A stretch of DNA of 64,000 bases from Bacteroidia bacterium (GCA_026391655.1 JAPLDR010000019.1:166605-230604), one strand, 5' to 3'. Shown: positions 26,686 to 34,023, counted from the stretch's first letter. Translations and numbers: made by a program. Notes: generated from the sequence alone by a model not told the origin.

Positions 26686-27750
26686 ATGAATAAATTAGTC
26701 TTAATAGGAAATGGCTTTGATTTAGCTCATGGGTTAAAAACTTCTTACTCTGATTTTTTATTATGGTATTTAAATGAAGCTTTTAAATCATTAAATAGGA
26801 TAAAATCCTCTAATAGCATTGCAACACATGAGGATAAATTGATCCTACTCACTCCTATTATTAGAAGTAGTGGATATTCTATATTGGAATCTTTAGCTGA
26901 TTTTAACAAATTTATTAACAATAATCATATTACTTTGAAAATAAAAAATGACTTCGCAAAAGCCATAATTTATCAAACAACAAATAATAAGTGGGTTGAT
27001 ATAGAATCGCTGTACTACTCTTCATTAATTAAAATTTACAAAAAACAGAAGACTAGTGGCACATTTTTAACGACAAATGAAATAGTTGATTTAAATGAAT
27101 CTTTCACTTTTATGAAGTCTAAACTTAAAGAATACTTAGGAGCTTTTAAGATAAAACCAACGATAAATGAAGAAATAAAGCAACATTTAGTTCAAGAGTT
27201 AATCAATGACCAAAAGGCTGTTATAGATTGCAATACGTTGTTTTTAAATTTTAATTATACAGATACTATTGAGCTATATAAAGATTCTTTGCCAAATAGT
27301 AATTTTTCAGAGGTTAATTATATTCATGGTAATCTTAAAGATGAAAGTAATCCAATTATATTTGGATATGGAGATGAAATGGATACATACTATGAAAAGA
27401 TTGAACAGTTAAACAATAACGAGTACACTAAGAACATAAAATCATTTGACTATTTAAAAACAAGTAACTACCAAAATTTTTCAAGATTTATTGACTCATC
27501 TCCTTTTGATGTCTACATAATGGGACATTCTTGTGGCCTTTCAGATAGAATACTACTCAATAGCATATTTGAGCATAAGAATTGCGTAAAGATTAAAATC
27601 TTCTATTATCAGAAAACAAAAGATGAAAACGATTTTTTTGAGAAGACACAAGAAATATCTAGACATTTTAGACCAATCAATAAAGGTAGGATGAGGAAAA
27701 TAATAGTTCCTTATGAAGATTGTGTGCCATTAACAATATTTAAGTCTTAA
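26686..27750 (+). CDS. abiH: AbiH-family phage abortive-infection protein
   Basis: 354 residues of the AbiH family (PF14253). The hallmark opening KLVLIGNGFDLAHGLKTSYSDF (3-24) is a nucleotide-binding-like loop. It is followed by the central FLNFNYTDTIELY, YIHGNLKDESNPIIFGYGDE and IMGHSCGLSDRILLNSIF motifs that define the family. AbiH proteins abort phage infection by an unknown mechanism. It starts 2 bases after the restriction enzyme stop, so the two defence genes form one transcription unit. Noticeably AT-richer than the surrounding core genes, in keeping with horizontal transfer. Confidence 0.88.
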   Translation: MNKLVLIGNGFDLAHGLKTSYSDFLLWYLNEAFKSLNRIKSSNSIATHEDKLILLTPIIRSSGYSILESLADFNKFINNNHITLKIKNDFAKAIIYQTTNNKWVDIESLYYSSLIKIYKKQKTSGTFLTTNEIVDLNESFTFMKSKLKEYLGAFKIKPTINEEIKQHLVQELINDQKAVIDCNTLFLNFNYTDTIELYKDSLPNSNFSEVNYIHGNLKDESNPIIFGYGDEMDTYYEKIEQLNNNEYTKNIKSFDYLKTSNYQNFSRFIDSSPFDVYIMGHSCGLSDRILLNSIFEHKNCVKIKIFYYQKTKDENDFFEKTQEISRHFRPINKGRMRKIIVPYEDCVPLTIFKS

Positions 27751-27783
27751 TGCAGAAATGCCCACAATTAACCCCACAAAAAA

Positions 27784-27806
27784 AACCTGGATATTCTCCG
27801 GGGTTA
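27784..27806 (-). terminator. Hairpin downstream of the third tRNA-derived copy
   Basis: On the minus strand AACCCCGGA and TCCAGGTT pair around GAATA and are followed by eight T. Each of the three tRNA or tRNA-like units here is followed by such a structure. Confidence 0.65.
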
Positions 27807-27808
27807 AG

Positions 27809-27890
27809 TGGGAACTGATGGGTTCGAACCATCGACCCTCCTGACGTAAAGTCGGGATGTACTAAACCTGATTGGAGCTAAGTACAAGTG
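27809..27890 (-). pseudogene. tRNA-Val-derived remnant, copy A (3' half plus D-arm-like sequence)
   Basis: By eye 78 of 82 bases match the copy at 29621-29702. It carries the T arm and 3' acceptor strand of the intact tRNA-Val (GGTTCGAACCCATCAGTTCCCA) and a D-arm-like GCTCCAATCAGGTTTAG, but the anticodon stem is replaced by TCCCGAC-TTTAC-GTCAGGA and the 5' acceptor strand does not pair. Not expected to fold as a working tRNA. In the GIY-YIG frame its outer end still reads LSSNQV and a stop, the same C-terminal codons as the intact GIY-YIG gene. Confidence 0.8.
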
Positions 27891-28025
27891 TTTATAAAAT
27901 TACTGCAACGTATTTGAGTTTTTTTCATTTTCTGCTTATAGGCATCACTTATTGATTTTGTCAGTTTATTTTGGTTGAAAGTGAATACATCTAACCTCAC
28001 CAGTTAAAAATATTTGATTATACTA

Positions 28026-28084
28026 TAGATATATCTAAAATAATACACGATATTTGAATAATATTGCAGATATATCTATATTTG
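28026..28084 (+). promoter_or_regulatory. hipB promoter with two palindromic operators
   Basis: TTG (28054-28056), 20-nt spacer, TATATTTG (28077-28084) form a consensus promoter. TAGATATATCTA (28026-28037, perfect palindrome) and AGATATATCT (28068-28077) share the same core. Their centres are 41 bases apart, four helical turns, and the second touches the -7 box. This is the classic layout for autorepression by a HipB-type dimer. Confidence 0.8.
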
Positions 28085-28101
28085 TAAAAATATTTCTGAA
28101 A

Positions 28102-28395
28102 ATGTATAATGAACTATACGAACAGTCGGGTAGTGATATTATCCGACAGTTAGGGAAAAGATACAGTAAGTATCGTAAAAGGATGGGATATACTCAAAAG
28201 GAAGTAGCAGAGAAATCAGGATTGAGTGTATTTACAATTAGTTCTTTTGAGAATGGTTCTTCTACCGGGGTTACATTGACTTCGTTTATCAAATTGCTAC
28301 GAGCTATCGATAGCCTTGACGAAACTGAGAAACTGTTGCCTGAACTACCTGAAAGTCCTCGTGCATTATTTAAGAAACAGATGCAAGAACGGTAA
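28102..28395 (+). CDS. hipB: HipB-type antitoxin/transcriptional repressor
   Basis: 97 residues from the ATG at 28102; an in-frame ATG at 28054 is rejected because it lies upstream of the -7 box. A Cro/C1-type HTH spans residues 30-52 (YTQKEVAEKSGLSVFTISSFENG), and the C-terminal tail carries the hydrophobic LPELPESPRALF. It should bind the two palindromes in its own promoter and neutralise HipA. The gene is intact and followed after 2 bases by a broken hipA. Confidence 0.85.
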   Translation: MYNELYEQSGSDIIRQLGKRYSKYRKRMGYTQKEVAEKSGLSVFTISSFENGSSTGVTLTSFIKLLRAIDSLDETEKLLPELPESPRALFKKQMQER

Positions 28396-28397
28396 TT

Positions 28398-29562
28398 ATG
28401 GAAACGAATGTAGTAATGGTAAAGTTATGGGGGATGCCGGTTGGGTATCTTTCTTGGGATAAAAAATCGGAGGTGGCTTTTTTTGAATATGAATCGAAGT
28501 TCTTGGAAAGAGGCCTGGATATTGCTCCTCTAACGATGTCCATCAATTCCCCCCGTAGCAGGAAGCTTATACCCTGGACCGGTGATAAAGATAAATTATA
28601 CATGGGACTTCCGCCGATGATTGCAGATTCGCTACACGACAAATGGGGGCATTCACTTTACAGAGCCTGGCTGCGTGATAATCATATTTCTGCAAAGAAT
28701 GTAAGTCCGGTTGATCATCTTTCGTTTATTGGTAGTCGTGCATTGGGAGCACTTGAATATGAACCAGCTCAGAAATTAGGTGACGATTCAGTTTTTTCGG
28801 TAGAAGTTGAGCATCTGTATGAATTTGCTAAACAAGAAACAACCGAAAGCAATTGTGGCGGTTAACAGGGCTACCGGAGAAGTAATATCAGGGCAAGGAA
28901 ATATTCCTGAAGGGTTTGAACATTATATTCTTAAATATGATGATAATTCATCCTATCCTTTTGCCAGGTTGGAATATGTTTTTTATCTGATGGCTTTGGA
29001 TGCCGGAATAAACATGATGCCTTCCGAATTACGATATTATGGAAATGTTACCCATTTTCTTACCCGTCGGTTTGACCGTGTTGGTAATGACCGAATACAT
29101 ATACAAACATTTGCTGCTATATCGCCGGGAGGTGATAGCTATGAGGATTTATTTGCTGTAATACGCAGGCTTAACTTGCCTTACATGGACAGCCGCCAAT
29201 AATACCTGCGGATGGTGTTTAATGTACTTGCCCGTAATGTGGATGACCATTCAAAAAACTTCAGCTTCTGTATGGCATCCGATGGTATATGGCATTTATC
29301 CCCGGCTTATGATTTGACTTATGCCGTTGATCTTTCAGCACCTGCATTTTTAAACAGGCATTTAATAACCATAAACGGTAAAAATGAAAATATAACGCGC
29401 AAAGATTTGGAAGTAGTAGCTCAGCGGAATGATATTCAGGATTATAAGTCACTAATTGATATGGTAAGCCATGCCGTAAATAAATTTAAGGGATATGCTA
29501 CAGAATTGAAAATCGATCAACAGTTAATTGATAGTATTGAATCTGATTTTGTCAGAGTATAA
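28398..29562 (+). pseudogene. hipA: hipA kinase toxin gene, disrupted by a deletion/frameshift and a nonsense codon
   Basis: Three pieces of one HipA can be read. Codons 28398-28838 give the N-terminal domain (VVMVKLWGMPVGYLSWDKK; GLPPMIADSLHDKWGHSLYRAWL; LSFIGSRALGALEYEPA). Near 28835-28842 the frame shifts and the segment that should hold the Gly-rich GTSxGGxRPK ATP loop is missing; the text resumes at PKAIVAVNRATGEVISGQ. The junction lies in the repeated word AAACAA. At 29200-29202 a TAA replaces a codon inside the usual QQ-YLRMVFNVLARN, probably from CAA. The remainder keeps the kinase motifs NVDDHSKNF and SPAYDLTYA. Loss of the ATP loop makes activity very unlikely even with readthrough. 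Confidence 0.93.
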
Positions 29563-29571
29563 TTTTAAATC

Positions 29572-29653
29572 CAGCCATCTTGGGAATAAAAAAAAGTCAC
29601 CTATATTAAGATGACTTTCTGTGGGAACTGATGGGTTCGAACCATCGACCCTC
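29572..29653. repeat. 82-bp direct repeat (copy 1 of 2) bounding the GIY-YIG gene
   Basis: 78 of 82 bases are identical by eye to 29926-30007. The repeat holds the GIY-YIG start codon region (ATGGCTG on the minus strand), the tRNA-downstream terminator and the tRNA T arm plus 3' acceptor strand. In this copy the ATGGCTGG start (ATG at 29578-29576) leads into hipA-flanking sequence and not into a GIY-YIG gene. Confidence 0.9.
29589..29617 (-). terminator. Terminator after tRNA-like copy B
   Basis: On the minus strand AAGTCATC and GGTGACTT pair around TTAATATA and are followed by eight T. Near-identical to the terminator of the intact tRNA. Confidence 0.85.
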
Positions 29654-29702
29654 CCGACGTAAAGTCGGGATGCACTAAACCTGATTGGAGCTATGTATAA
29701 GT
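29621..29702 (-). pseudogene. tRNA-Val-derived remnant, copy B
   Basis: Carries the T arm and 3' acceptor strand of the neighbouring tRNA-Val exactly, with a 7-bp palindromic stem TCCCGAC-TTTAC-GTCGGGA in place of the anticodon arm and no pairing 5' acceptor strand. The D-arm-like part overlaps the last codons of the GIY-YIG gene (SSNQV). Followed on the minus strand by its own terminator (29589-29617). Confidence 0.85.
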
Positions 29703-29932
29703 TTTTCTATCATCTTTCTGCTCTTCCAACCTTTGATAGTTTTTTCTTTTTCAGCAGCCTTCTCATAAGTATCAAAATGCTCGATGAAAACAACTTTCCA
29801 ATCCTTTGCCTTTGCTGTAAATCCTTCATGATTGGACAGATGTTTTTCTAACCGTTCGTCCATCGAGTTACGAGTTGACCCAATATAATATTTGTTTAAA
29901 TCTGCAGAAAAAAGAATGTAGGTAACAGCCAT
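29675..29932 (-). CDS. GIY-YIG nuclease-domain protein, tRNA-associated
   Basis: 85 residues, a single GIY-YIG domain. The two strands read YILFS (5-9) and YYIGST (15-20); the conserved Arg follows (MDERLEKHL), and the catalytic-type Glu lies in AAEKEKTIKGWKSRKMIEKL near residue 60-65. Such small proteins are frequent in Bacteroidota; their role is unknown but the fold cuts DNA. The start codon lies in the 82-bp repeat downstream of tRNA-Val, and the last five codons lie inside a tRNA-derived copy. The gene is thus bounded on both sides by copies of the tRNA 3' end, as expected of a small mobile or homing unit that targets tRNA genes. Confidence 0.88.
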   Translation of the reverse strand: MAVTYILFSADLNKYYIGSTRNSMDERLEKHLSNHEGFTAKAKDWKVVFIEHFDTYEKAAEKEKTIKGWKSRKMIEKLIHSSNQV

Positions 29933-30007
29933 ATTGGAAATAAAAAAAAGTCACCTGTATTAAGATGACTTTTTGTGGGAACTGATGGGTTCGAACCATC
30001 GACCCTC
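29926..30007. repeat. 82-bp direct repeat (copy 2 of 2), overlapping tRNA-Val
   Basis: Partner of 29572-29653. The identity stops exactly where the anticodon arm begins, so the repeat consists of the tRNA T arm and acceptor end, terminator, spacer and the first codons of the GIY-YIG gene. Confidence 0.9.
29942..29972 (-). terminator. Terminator of tRNA-Val
   Basis: On the minus strand AAGTCATC and GGTGACTT pair around TTAATACA, followed by eight T, directly after the tRNA 3' end. Confidence 0.9.
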
Positions 30008-30050
30008 TGCTTGTAAGGCAGATGCTCTGAACCAACTGAGCTAAGCTCCC
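29976..30050 (-). tRNA. tRNA-Val (anticodon UAC)
   Basis: 75 nt forming a full cloverleaf on the minus strand. The acceptor GGGAGCT pairs with AGTTCCC (one G-T), discriminator A. The D arm is GCTC...GAGC with a GG-containing loop. The anticodon arm is TCTGC-CTTACAA-GCAGA with U33 and anticodon TAC. The T arm is TTCGAAC-centred. CCA is not encoded. It is the only complete RNA gene seen and the apparent parent of the two degenerate copies at 29621 and 27809. Confidence 0.95.
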
Positions 30051-30163
30051 TTTCTCTTTTAACTTCGCATTAACTGCTTTATTCAAAAGTGTTGCAAAGA
30101 TAGACCTTTTTTAATCCGCTCCAAATATTCGAAAGAAAAAAACAGTTTTTTGCCGAACAACAA

Positions 30164-30574
30164 TTATAACGCTATCGACATCAATTCGGAGCCTAAGCTG
30201 TGCAATGCTTTTTCAATCTTTTCAATTTGTTGTTTTCGCGGCTTTGAGCGACCGTGTAAATAATTCCACAATTGCTTCTGGTGTATCCCCGATAACCGCT
30301 CCAAAGCGGCAGGTGTAATCACACCCGCATAGTATTGAAGCAAGCTCTCAGTATCAAACTTATACACCACTTCAAATTCCTTATCCAAAAAAGCAGGATA
30401 GGAAAAGTTTTTCTCAATAGCCGTATCTTTGAAGAATTTCATTTGAAACAACATATCGGCTTTCGCTTCTTCTGGCGACTTGCCCACACCCGAAAACATT
30501 TCATTTTCGCAACAAATTGTACAGGAACCATCTGTTGATCTTTCGATAATCGCTTCTACTTTTCTCATCTTCAT
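30164..30574 (-). CDS. Orphan HicB-like protein with C-terminal HTH
   Basis: 136 residues (or 134 from the next ATG at 30568). The N-terminal 60 residues have the HicB pattern (VEAIIERSTDGSCTICCENE, then GVGKSPEEAKADMLFQMKFF), a degraded RNase-H-like fold that normally covers the HicA toxin. The C-terminal 60 residues are an HTH (LLQYYAGVITPAALERLSGIHQKQLWNYLHGRSKPRKQQIEKIEKALHSLG). No hicA-sized double-stranded-RNA-binding ORF lies on either side, so this is an orphan regulator or antitoxin. Its HTH end resembles that of the DUF2442-HTH protein at 22716. Its promoter carries two direct copies of a near-palindrome. Confidence 0.82.
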   Translation of the reverse strand: MKMRKVEAIIERSTDGSCTICCENEMFSGVGKSPEEAKADMLFQMKFFKDTAIEKNFSYPAFLDKEFEVVYKFDTESLLQYYAGVITPAALERLSGIHQKQLWNYLHGRSKPRKQQIEKIEKALHSLGSELMSIAL

Positions 30575-30631
30575 TTTTTGAGTAATGAATGGGTTTATTT
30601 CAATCCCAACATTTTTTTAGGTTGGATGTCA

Positions 30632-30684
30632 CAAAGATAGATATATTTCTACTGTTTGCAATAGAATTAATAGATATATTTCTA
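30632..30684 (-). promoter_or_regulatory. hicB-like gene promoter with two operator copies
   Basis: On the minus strand TTG (30661-30659), 19-nt spacer, TATCTTTG (30639-30632) give a consensus promoter. TAGATATATTTCTA occurs twice on the plus strand (30638-30651 and 30671-30684), 33 bases apart: one copy covers the spacer beside the -7 box, the other lies upstream of the -33 box. The 14-mer is close to a palindrome and resembles the hipB operator core TAGATATATCTA. Confidence 0.75.
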
Positions 30685-30685
30685 T

Positions 30686-31411
30686 TTATTTCATGGCCTT
30701 ATCCAGCTCTTCGAACGATAAATCCATTAGCGGATAGCTTTCCCAACCGATAAAGTCGAAATGCCACCATTCGGTTGAAATAGGTTTAAATCCGAAGTGA
30801 GCCATCATATTAAACAAGAACTTGCGGTTGGTTAGCACCGTGTCGGGTAAGTTGGCATATCCGGGATTGGCTTTGGCACTGAATTCATCGAATGCAGAAG
30901 GCATTGGGATCTCTTTTCCTGTCTTTCTTTCCACGAGGGTTATATCAACAGCGCAACCCCTGTTGTGGCGCGAACCCTTGCGTGGATTAGCTACAAAATT
31001 TGAATCGTGGTACACTTTATAAAAAAGTAGTGATGCAGCATAAGGGCGATAAGCATCGTAGATTTTCAGTCCGAGATGGTAGTGCAACAACGAATCCTGT
31101 ACTTTTTGAAGGGCATCGGCCACCGGTTTGCGTAGAAACGCCCTCGGAGCAGCATAAATTACTTCGTGTGTAAAGTTATTAGCTGTAGCGTAACGGATAT
31201 CAAGCACAACCCCCTTGATCTTTTTTACCAAATCTACCATCAGCATTCCGGGATTTTCGGCTACCTGTTGCCGGTACGCTTCCGAAGTTTGGGTTAGCGC
31301 TAAATGGAATGGATTGTGGTCGGCCGTAATATTCTGACTGTTACAGGTAGTTGTACGCAAAAAGAATATCAGCGCAATAGGAAAAAGGATAAGAAGGTTA
31401 AATCGTATCAT
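30686..31411 (-). CDS. D-alanyl-D-alanine dipeptidase (VanX/DdpX family, M15D)
   Basis: 241 residues with an N-terminal signal sequence (NLLILFPIALIFFL), so exported. The zinc site is complete: H149 and D156 in SRHNRGCAVDITLV, catalytic E214 and H217 in STEWWHFDF; R122 in IYDAYRPY positions substrate. Cleaves the D-Ala-D-Ala dipeptide. The chromosomal exported form without vanA/vanH nearby points to peptidoglycan turnover or D-Ala salvage rather than glycopeptide resistance. A housekeeping-type gene inside an otherwise defence-rich stretch. Confidence 0.92.
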   Translation of the reverse strand: MIRFNLLILFPIALIFFLRTTTCNSQNITADHNPFHLALTQTSEAYRQQVAENPGMLMVDLVKKIKGVVLDIRYATANNFTHEVIYAAPRAFLRKPVADALQKVQDSLLHYHLGLKIYDAYRPYAASLLFYKVYHDSNFVANPRKGSRHNRGCAVDITLVERKTGKEIPMPSAFDEFSAKANPGYANLPDTVLTNRKFLFNMMAHFGFKPISTEWWHFDFIGWESYPLMDLSFEELDKAMK

Positions 31412-31639
31412 AAACTAAAGCAGGATGAATAGAACATCGCCAAAAGTATTAAGAATTTATTGTCATTTTTTAATCTGACTCATAAGTTATGGTTTTCCTG
31501 CTATTCAATCATCGTTTTAGAGGTTTTTTAACCAGATAATGAACCCAAATTTATCCGAAATCTTAATATTAAGAACTTGACGATTGCTTCATTATATTTC
31601 TATTATTCCTTATATTTGCGGAATTATTGGAATAAAACA

Positions 31640-32248
31640 ATGAATTTTCAGGAATTTAGGAACAAGTGGTTTGATTTGGGATGTATCAATTCCAATCAGG
31701 TTTACACATGGCAACCAAACTTCGATAAAAACAACATGAGCCGCTGGACAGAGAAGGGTTTATTGCTAAAACTACGCAATGGCTATTACACCTTTCCTGA
31801 ATATAAGTCAAAGTCAGATTTCGCCTATTATATTGCTAATCGGATATATCGGCCATCCTACGTTAGCCTTCATTCAGCAATGGCTTTTCATGGAATGATA
31901 CCGGAATCCATAGTACAGATTACGAGTGTTACATCACTTAAAACATTTGCTTTTACAAACGTCTTTGGCGAATTCTCCTATAAGTCTGTTCGACCTGATC
32001 TTATGTTTGGTTACGATGTTAAGACCATGTCGGATGGGCGTTCATTGCTTCTTGCAAAGCCTGAAAAAGCGCTGCTGGATTTGCTATATCTCTATCCTTT
32101 TTATAATACTGTCTTTGAAATCAATGAGTTACGCCTGGATGAGGATTATATACAGAAAGATTTGAATACGGAGTTACTGAACAAATTTTCCCGGCAGTTT
32201 AAATGCAAAGCTCTCGAAAAAAGATTGAAATTGATTTTCAATGATTAA
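31640..32248 (+). CDS. abiEi: Type IV toxin-antitoxin AbiEi-family antitoxin
   Basis: 202 residues from the ATG at 31640, placed 22 bases after a TATATTTG box (31611-31618). The N-terminal winged-helix region with QVYTWQPNFDKNNMSRWTEKGLLLKLRNGYYTFPEY is the transcriptional-regulator part of AbiEi proteins. The middle YVSLHSAMAFHGMIPESIVQITSVTS and the ending LLLAKPEKALLDLLYLYPF are typical of the antitoxin domain. It should repress its operon and counter AbiEii. Twenty bases separate it from the toxin gene, the normal order for the system. Confidence 0.88.
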   Translation: MNFQEFRNKWFDLGCINSNQVYTWQPNFDKNNMSRWTEKGLLLKLRNGYYTFPEYKSKSDFAYYIANRIYRPSYVSLHSAMAFHGMIPESIVQITSVTSLKTFAFTNVFGEFSYKSVRPDLMFGYDVKTMSDGRSLLLAKPEKALLDLLYLYPFYNTVFEINELRLDEDYIQKDLNTELLNKFSRQFKCKALEKRLKLIFND

Positions 32249-32268
32249 CGACAAATAACTAGTATTAT

Positions 32269-33054
32269 ATGCTGAATTTAGAGCAAATAAAGAATTTCTT
32301 TCCACTTAGCTTGCGGGAGAATCCTATCTACAGTAAGTATCTGCTGAAAGAGTATTTGCAGCTGCTGATTCTTGATTATTTAGCTACTACTCCATATATA
32401 CGAAAAATCACATTCATTGGAGGAACATACTTGCATTTGATAAAAGGGATTGACCGGTTTTCTGAAGACCTTGATTTCGATTGTAAACAGATGTCGATAC
32501 AAGAATTTATAGAAATGACAGATTCCATTCTTCAATTTCTCTTGAAATTTGGATTGAAGACCGAAACACGGGACAAAGCAAACGATAAGTTGAAGGCATT
32601 TCGTAGAAATTTCTATTTCCCTGAATTACTTTTTGATTTGGGTTTGTCAGGATATAAGGAGGAGCGATTCCTGATAAAGGTCGAGTGTCAGGATCAACAA
32701 ATTGATTATAAACGAGAAATGATCAATGTAAAAGGATGTGGACTATTCTTCCCTTTTCCGGCACCAACTGATGGCGTATTATGCGGCATGAAAATATCAG
32801 CTCTTCTTTCAAGACAGAAAGGGAGGGATTTTTATGATGTTATGTTTCTGATGGGTCAAACCACACCCGATTACTCGTTCCTCTCATTAAAATGTGGTAT
32901 TCACAATTTACCGGAATTGAAAACTGCCGTATCAGATATTTTAGCAAAAATTGATTTGAAGAATAAAACAAAAGATTTTGAGCACCTGCTTTTTAACAAA
33001 GTAAGTAGCCAACGGATTCTCTCTTTCGGTGAATTTATTGAACAAATTAACTAA
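32269..33054 (+). CDS. abiEii: Type IV toxin AbiEii, nucleotidyltransferase
   Basis: 261 residues. The nucleotidyltransferase signature FIGGTYLHLIKGIDRFSEDLDFD (49-71) contains the GG hinge (51-52) and the D67-x-D69 metal pair. A later GMKISALLSRQKGRDFYDVMFL gives the conserved Lys and DxxD region of the AbiEii/DUF1814 family. These toxins add nucleotides to tRNA or proteins using GTP or CTP and arrest growth on phage infection. Intact by reading frame. The stop codon overlaps the stop of the convergent ispE gene (shared CTAA at 33051-33054), so the system ends flush against the core genome. Confidence 0.9.
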   Translation: MLNLEQIKNFFPLSLRENPIYSKYLLKEYLQLLILDYLATTPYIRKITFIGGTYLHLIKGIDRFSEDLDFDCKQMSIQEFIEMTDSILQFLLKFGLKTETRDKANDKLKAFRRNFYFPELLFDLGLSGYKEERFLIKVECQDQQIDYKREMINVKGCGLFFPFPAPTDGVLCGMKISALLSRQKGRDFYDVMFLMGQTTPDYSFLSLKCGIHNLPELKTAVSDILAKIDLKNKTKDFEHLLFNKVSSQRILSFGEFIEQIN

Positions 33055-33869
33055 ATCCACTCTTTCCAAATAAAACAATCGTGACTGAAATCCTCGTTTG
33101 TTAATTGTGGTTCACTTTTAAATAATCCAAATACTGAAGAGCCGCTGCCCGACATTGAAGCATAAACAGAACCAAGATTAAGTAATTTCGATTTAATTTT
33201 TGCAATTTCGGGATATAACTGAAATACAAACGCTTCAAAATCATTCATAATACAACTCTGCCATTTTTCGGGGGATAAATGAATTGAATCAAGCATTGAG
33301 AACTTCGGGATTGATGGTATTATACCCGCATATGCTTCTTTTGTCCCGACACCAAATGTTGGTTTAACCAAAACAAGATAGTAACCATTTAAAGTGAAGT
33401 CTATCGTTTGGAGCTTTTCACCGATTCCGCTTGCAAAAGAGGGTTTATTTTCCAGAAAGAAAGAGCAATCGGCTCCCAATTTTACGGCATAAACCTTTAA
33501 TTGATCAATAGTTAATCCCAATTCGAAATAATCATTTATACCTTTCAATAAAAATGCTGCGTCAGCCGATCCTCCTCCCAAACCGGCTCCAAATGGAATT
33601 ACTTTATGCATATGGATATCAAGTCCCGGAATAGAAAAGTCAGCAGCCAGTAACCGGTAAGCTTTCACAACAATATTCTCTTCTGAATCAATATTCAGCG
33701 GCAGACCCGAACTTGAAAAAGTAATTTTATTATTCTTGTTCTCAATAAATTCCAAACCATCCTTCAATCCAATGGGATAGAAGACCGTTTCAAGTTCGTG
33801 ATAACCATCCTCCCTTTTTTGGAGAATATTCAGACCAAGGTTAATTTTTGCGTTTGGGAATAAGACCAT
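33051..33869 (-). CDS. ispE: 4-diphosphocytidyl-2-C-methyl-D-erythritol kinase
   Basis: Fourth step of the MEP isoprenoid pathway: ATP-dependent phosphorylation of CDP-methylerythritol. 272 residues of the GHMP kinase fold: K8 in PNAKINLGLNI, H24 in DGYHELETVF, the ATP loop PFGAGLGGGSADAAF (92-106), the catalytic Asp in KLGADCSFFL (near 134), and the C-terminal SGSGSSVFGLF. Monocistronic, convergent with AbiEii. Confidence 0.97.
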   Translation of the reverse strand: MVLFPNAKINLGLNILQKREDGYHELETVFYPIGLKDGLEFIENKNNKITFSSSGLPLNIDSEENIVVKAYRLLAADFSIPGLDIHMHKVIPFGAGLGGGSADAAFLLKGINDYFELGLTIDQLKVYAVKLGADCSFFLENKPSFASGIGEKLQTIDFTLNGYYLVLVKPTFGVGTKEAYAGIIPSIPKFSMLDSIHLSPEKWQSCIMNDFEAFVFQLYPEIAKIKSKLLNLGSVYASMSGSGSSVFGLFKSEPQLTNEDFSHDCFIWKEWI

Positions 33870-33904
33870 CTGACTGAATTAAAAATTATTCGTTGCGGAG
33901 AAGA

Positions 33905-33997
33905 ACGGAGGAAAATGAGATGGTGGGAAAATTTGGGAAGGAAACATTTCTTCCTAATACAAATTCTCATCTTCTTATCTTCTCACCTTCACTCCAT
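33905..33997. repeat. CT-rich repeat tract between ispE and gcvP
   Basis: TTCTCATCTTCTTATCTTCTCACCTTCACTCC at 33962-33993 resembles the tract at 15198-15262 (CTCACCTTCCCATCTTCTCA). A short GAGATGGTGGGAAAATTTGGGAAGG stretch precedes it. No coding signal. Confidence 0.5.
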
Positions 33998-34023
33998 ATC
34001 ATATTCATTACCAGGCATATTCA

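Noticed and set aside
27809..29702. tRNA-like copies A and B as working tRNAs, possibly suppressors (loop can be read as CTTTACG with anticodon TTA)
   Set aside because: The 5' acceptor strands do not pair with the 3' strands and the anticodon arm is a 7-bp palindrome with a 5-nt loop, so no normal cloverleaf forms.
29868..30086. Open frame on the minus strand reading through tRNA-Val (GSLAQLVQSICLTSRGSMV...)
   Set aside because: It is the translation of the tRNA gene itself, a common annotation artefact.
30686..31411. Glycopeptide resistance, suggested by the VanX-like dipeptidase
   Set aside because: No vanA/vanH or vanRS genes; an exported solitary D-Ala-D-Ala dipeptidase is usual in Gram-negative bacteria.
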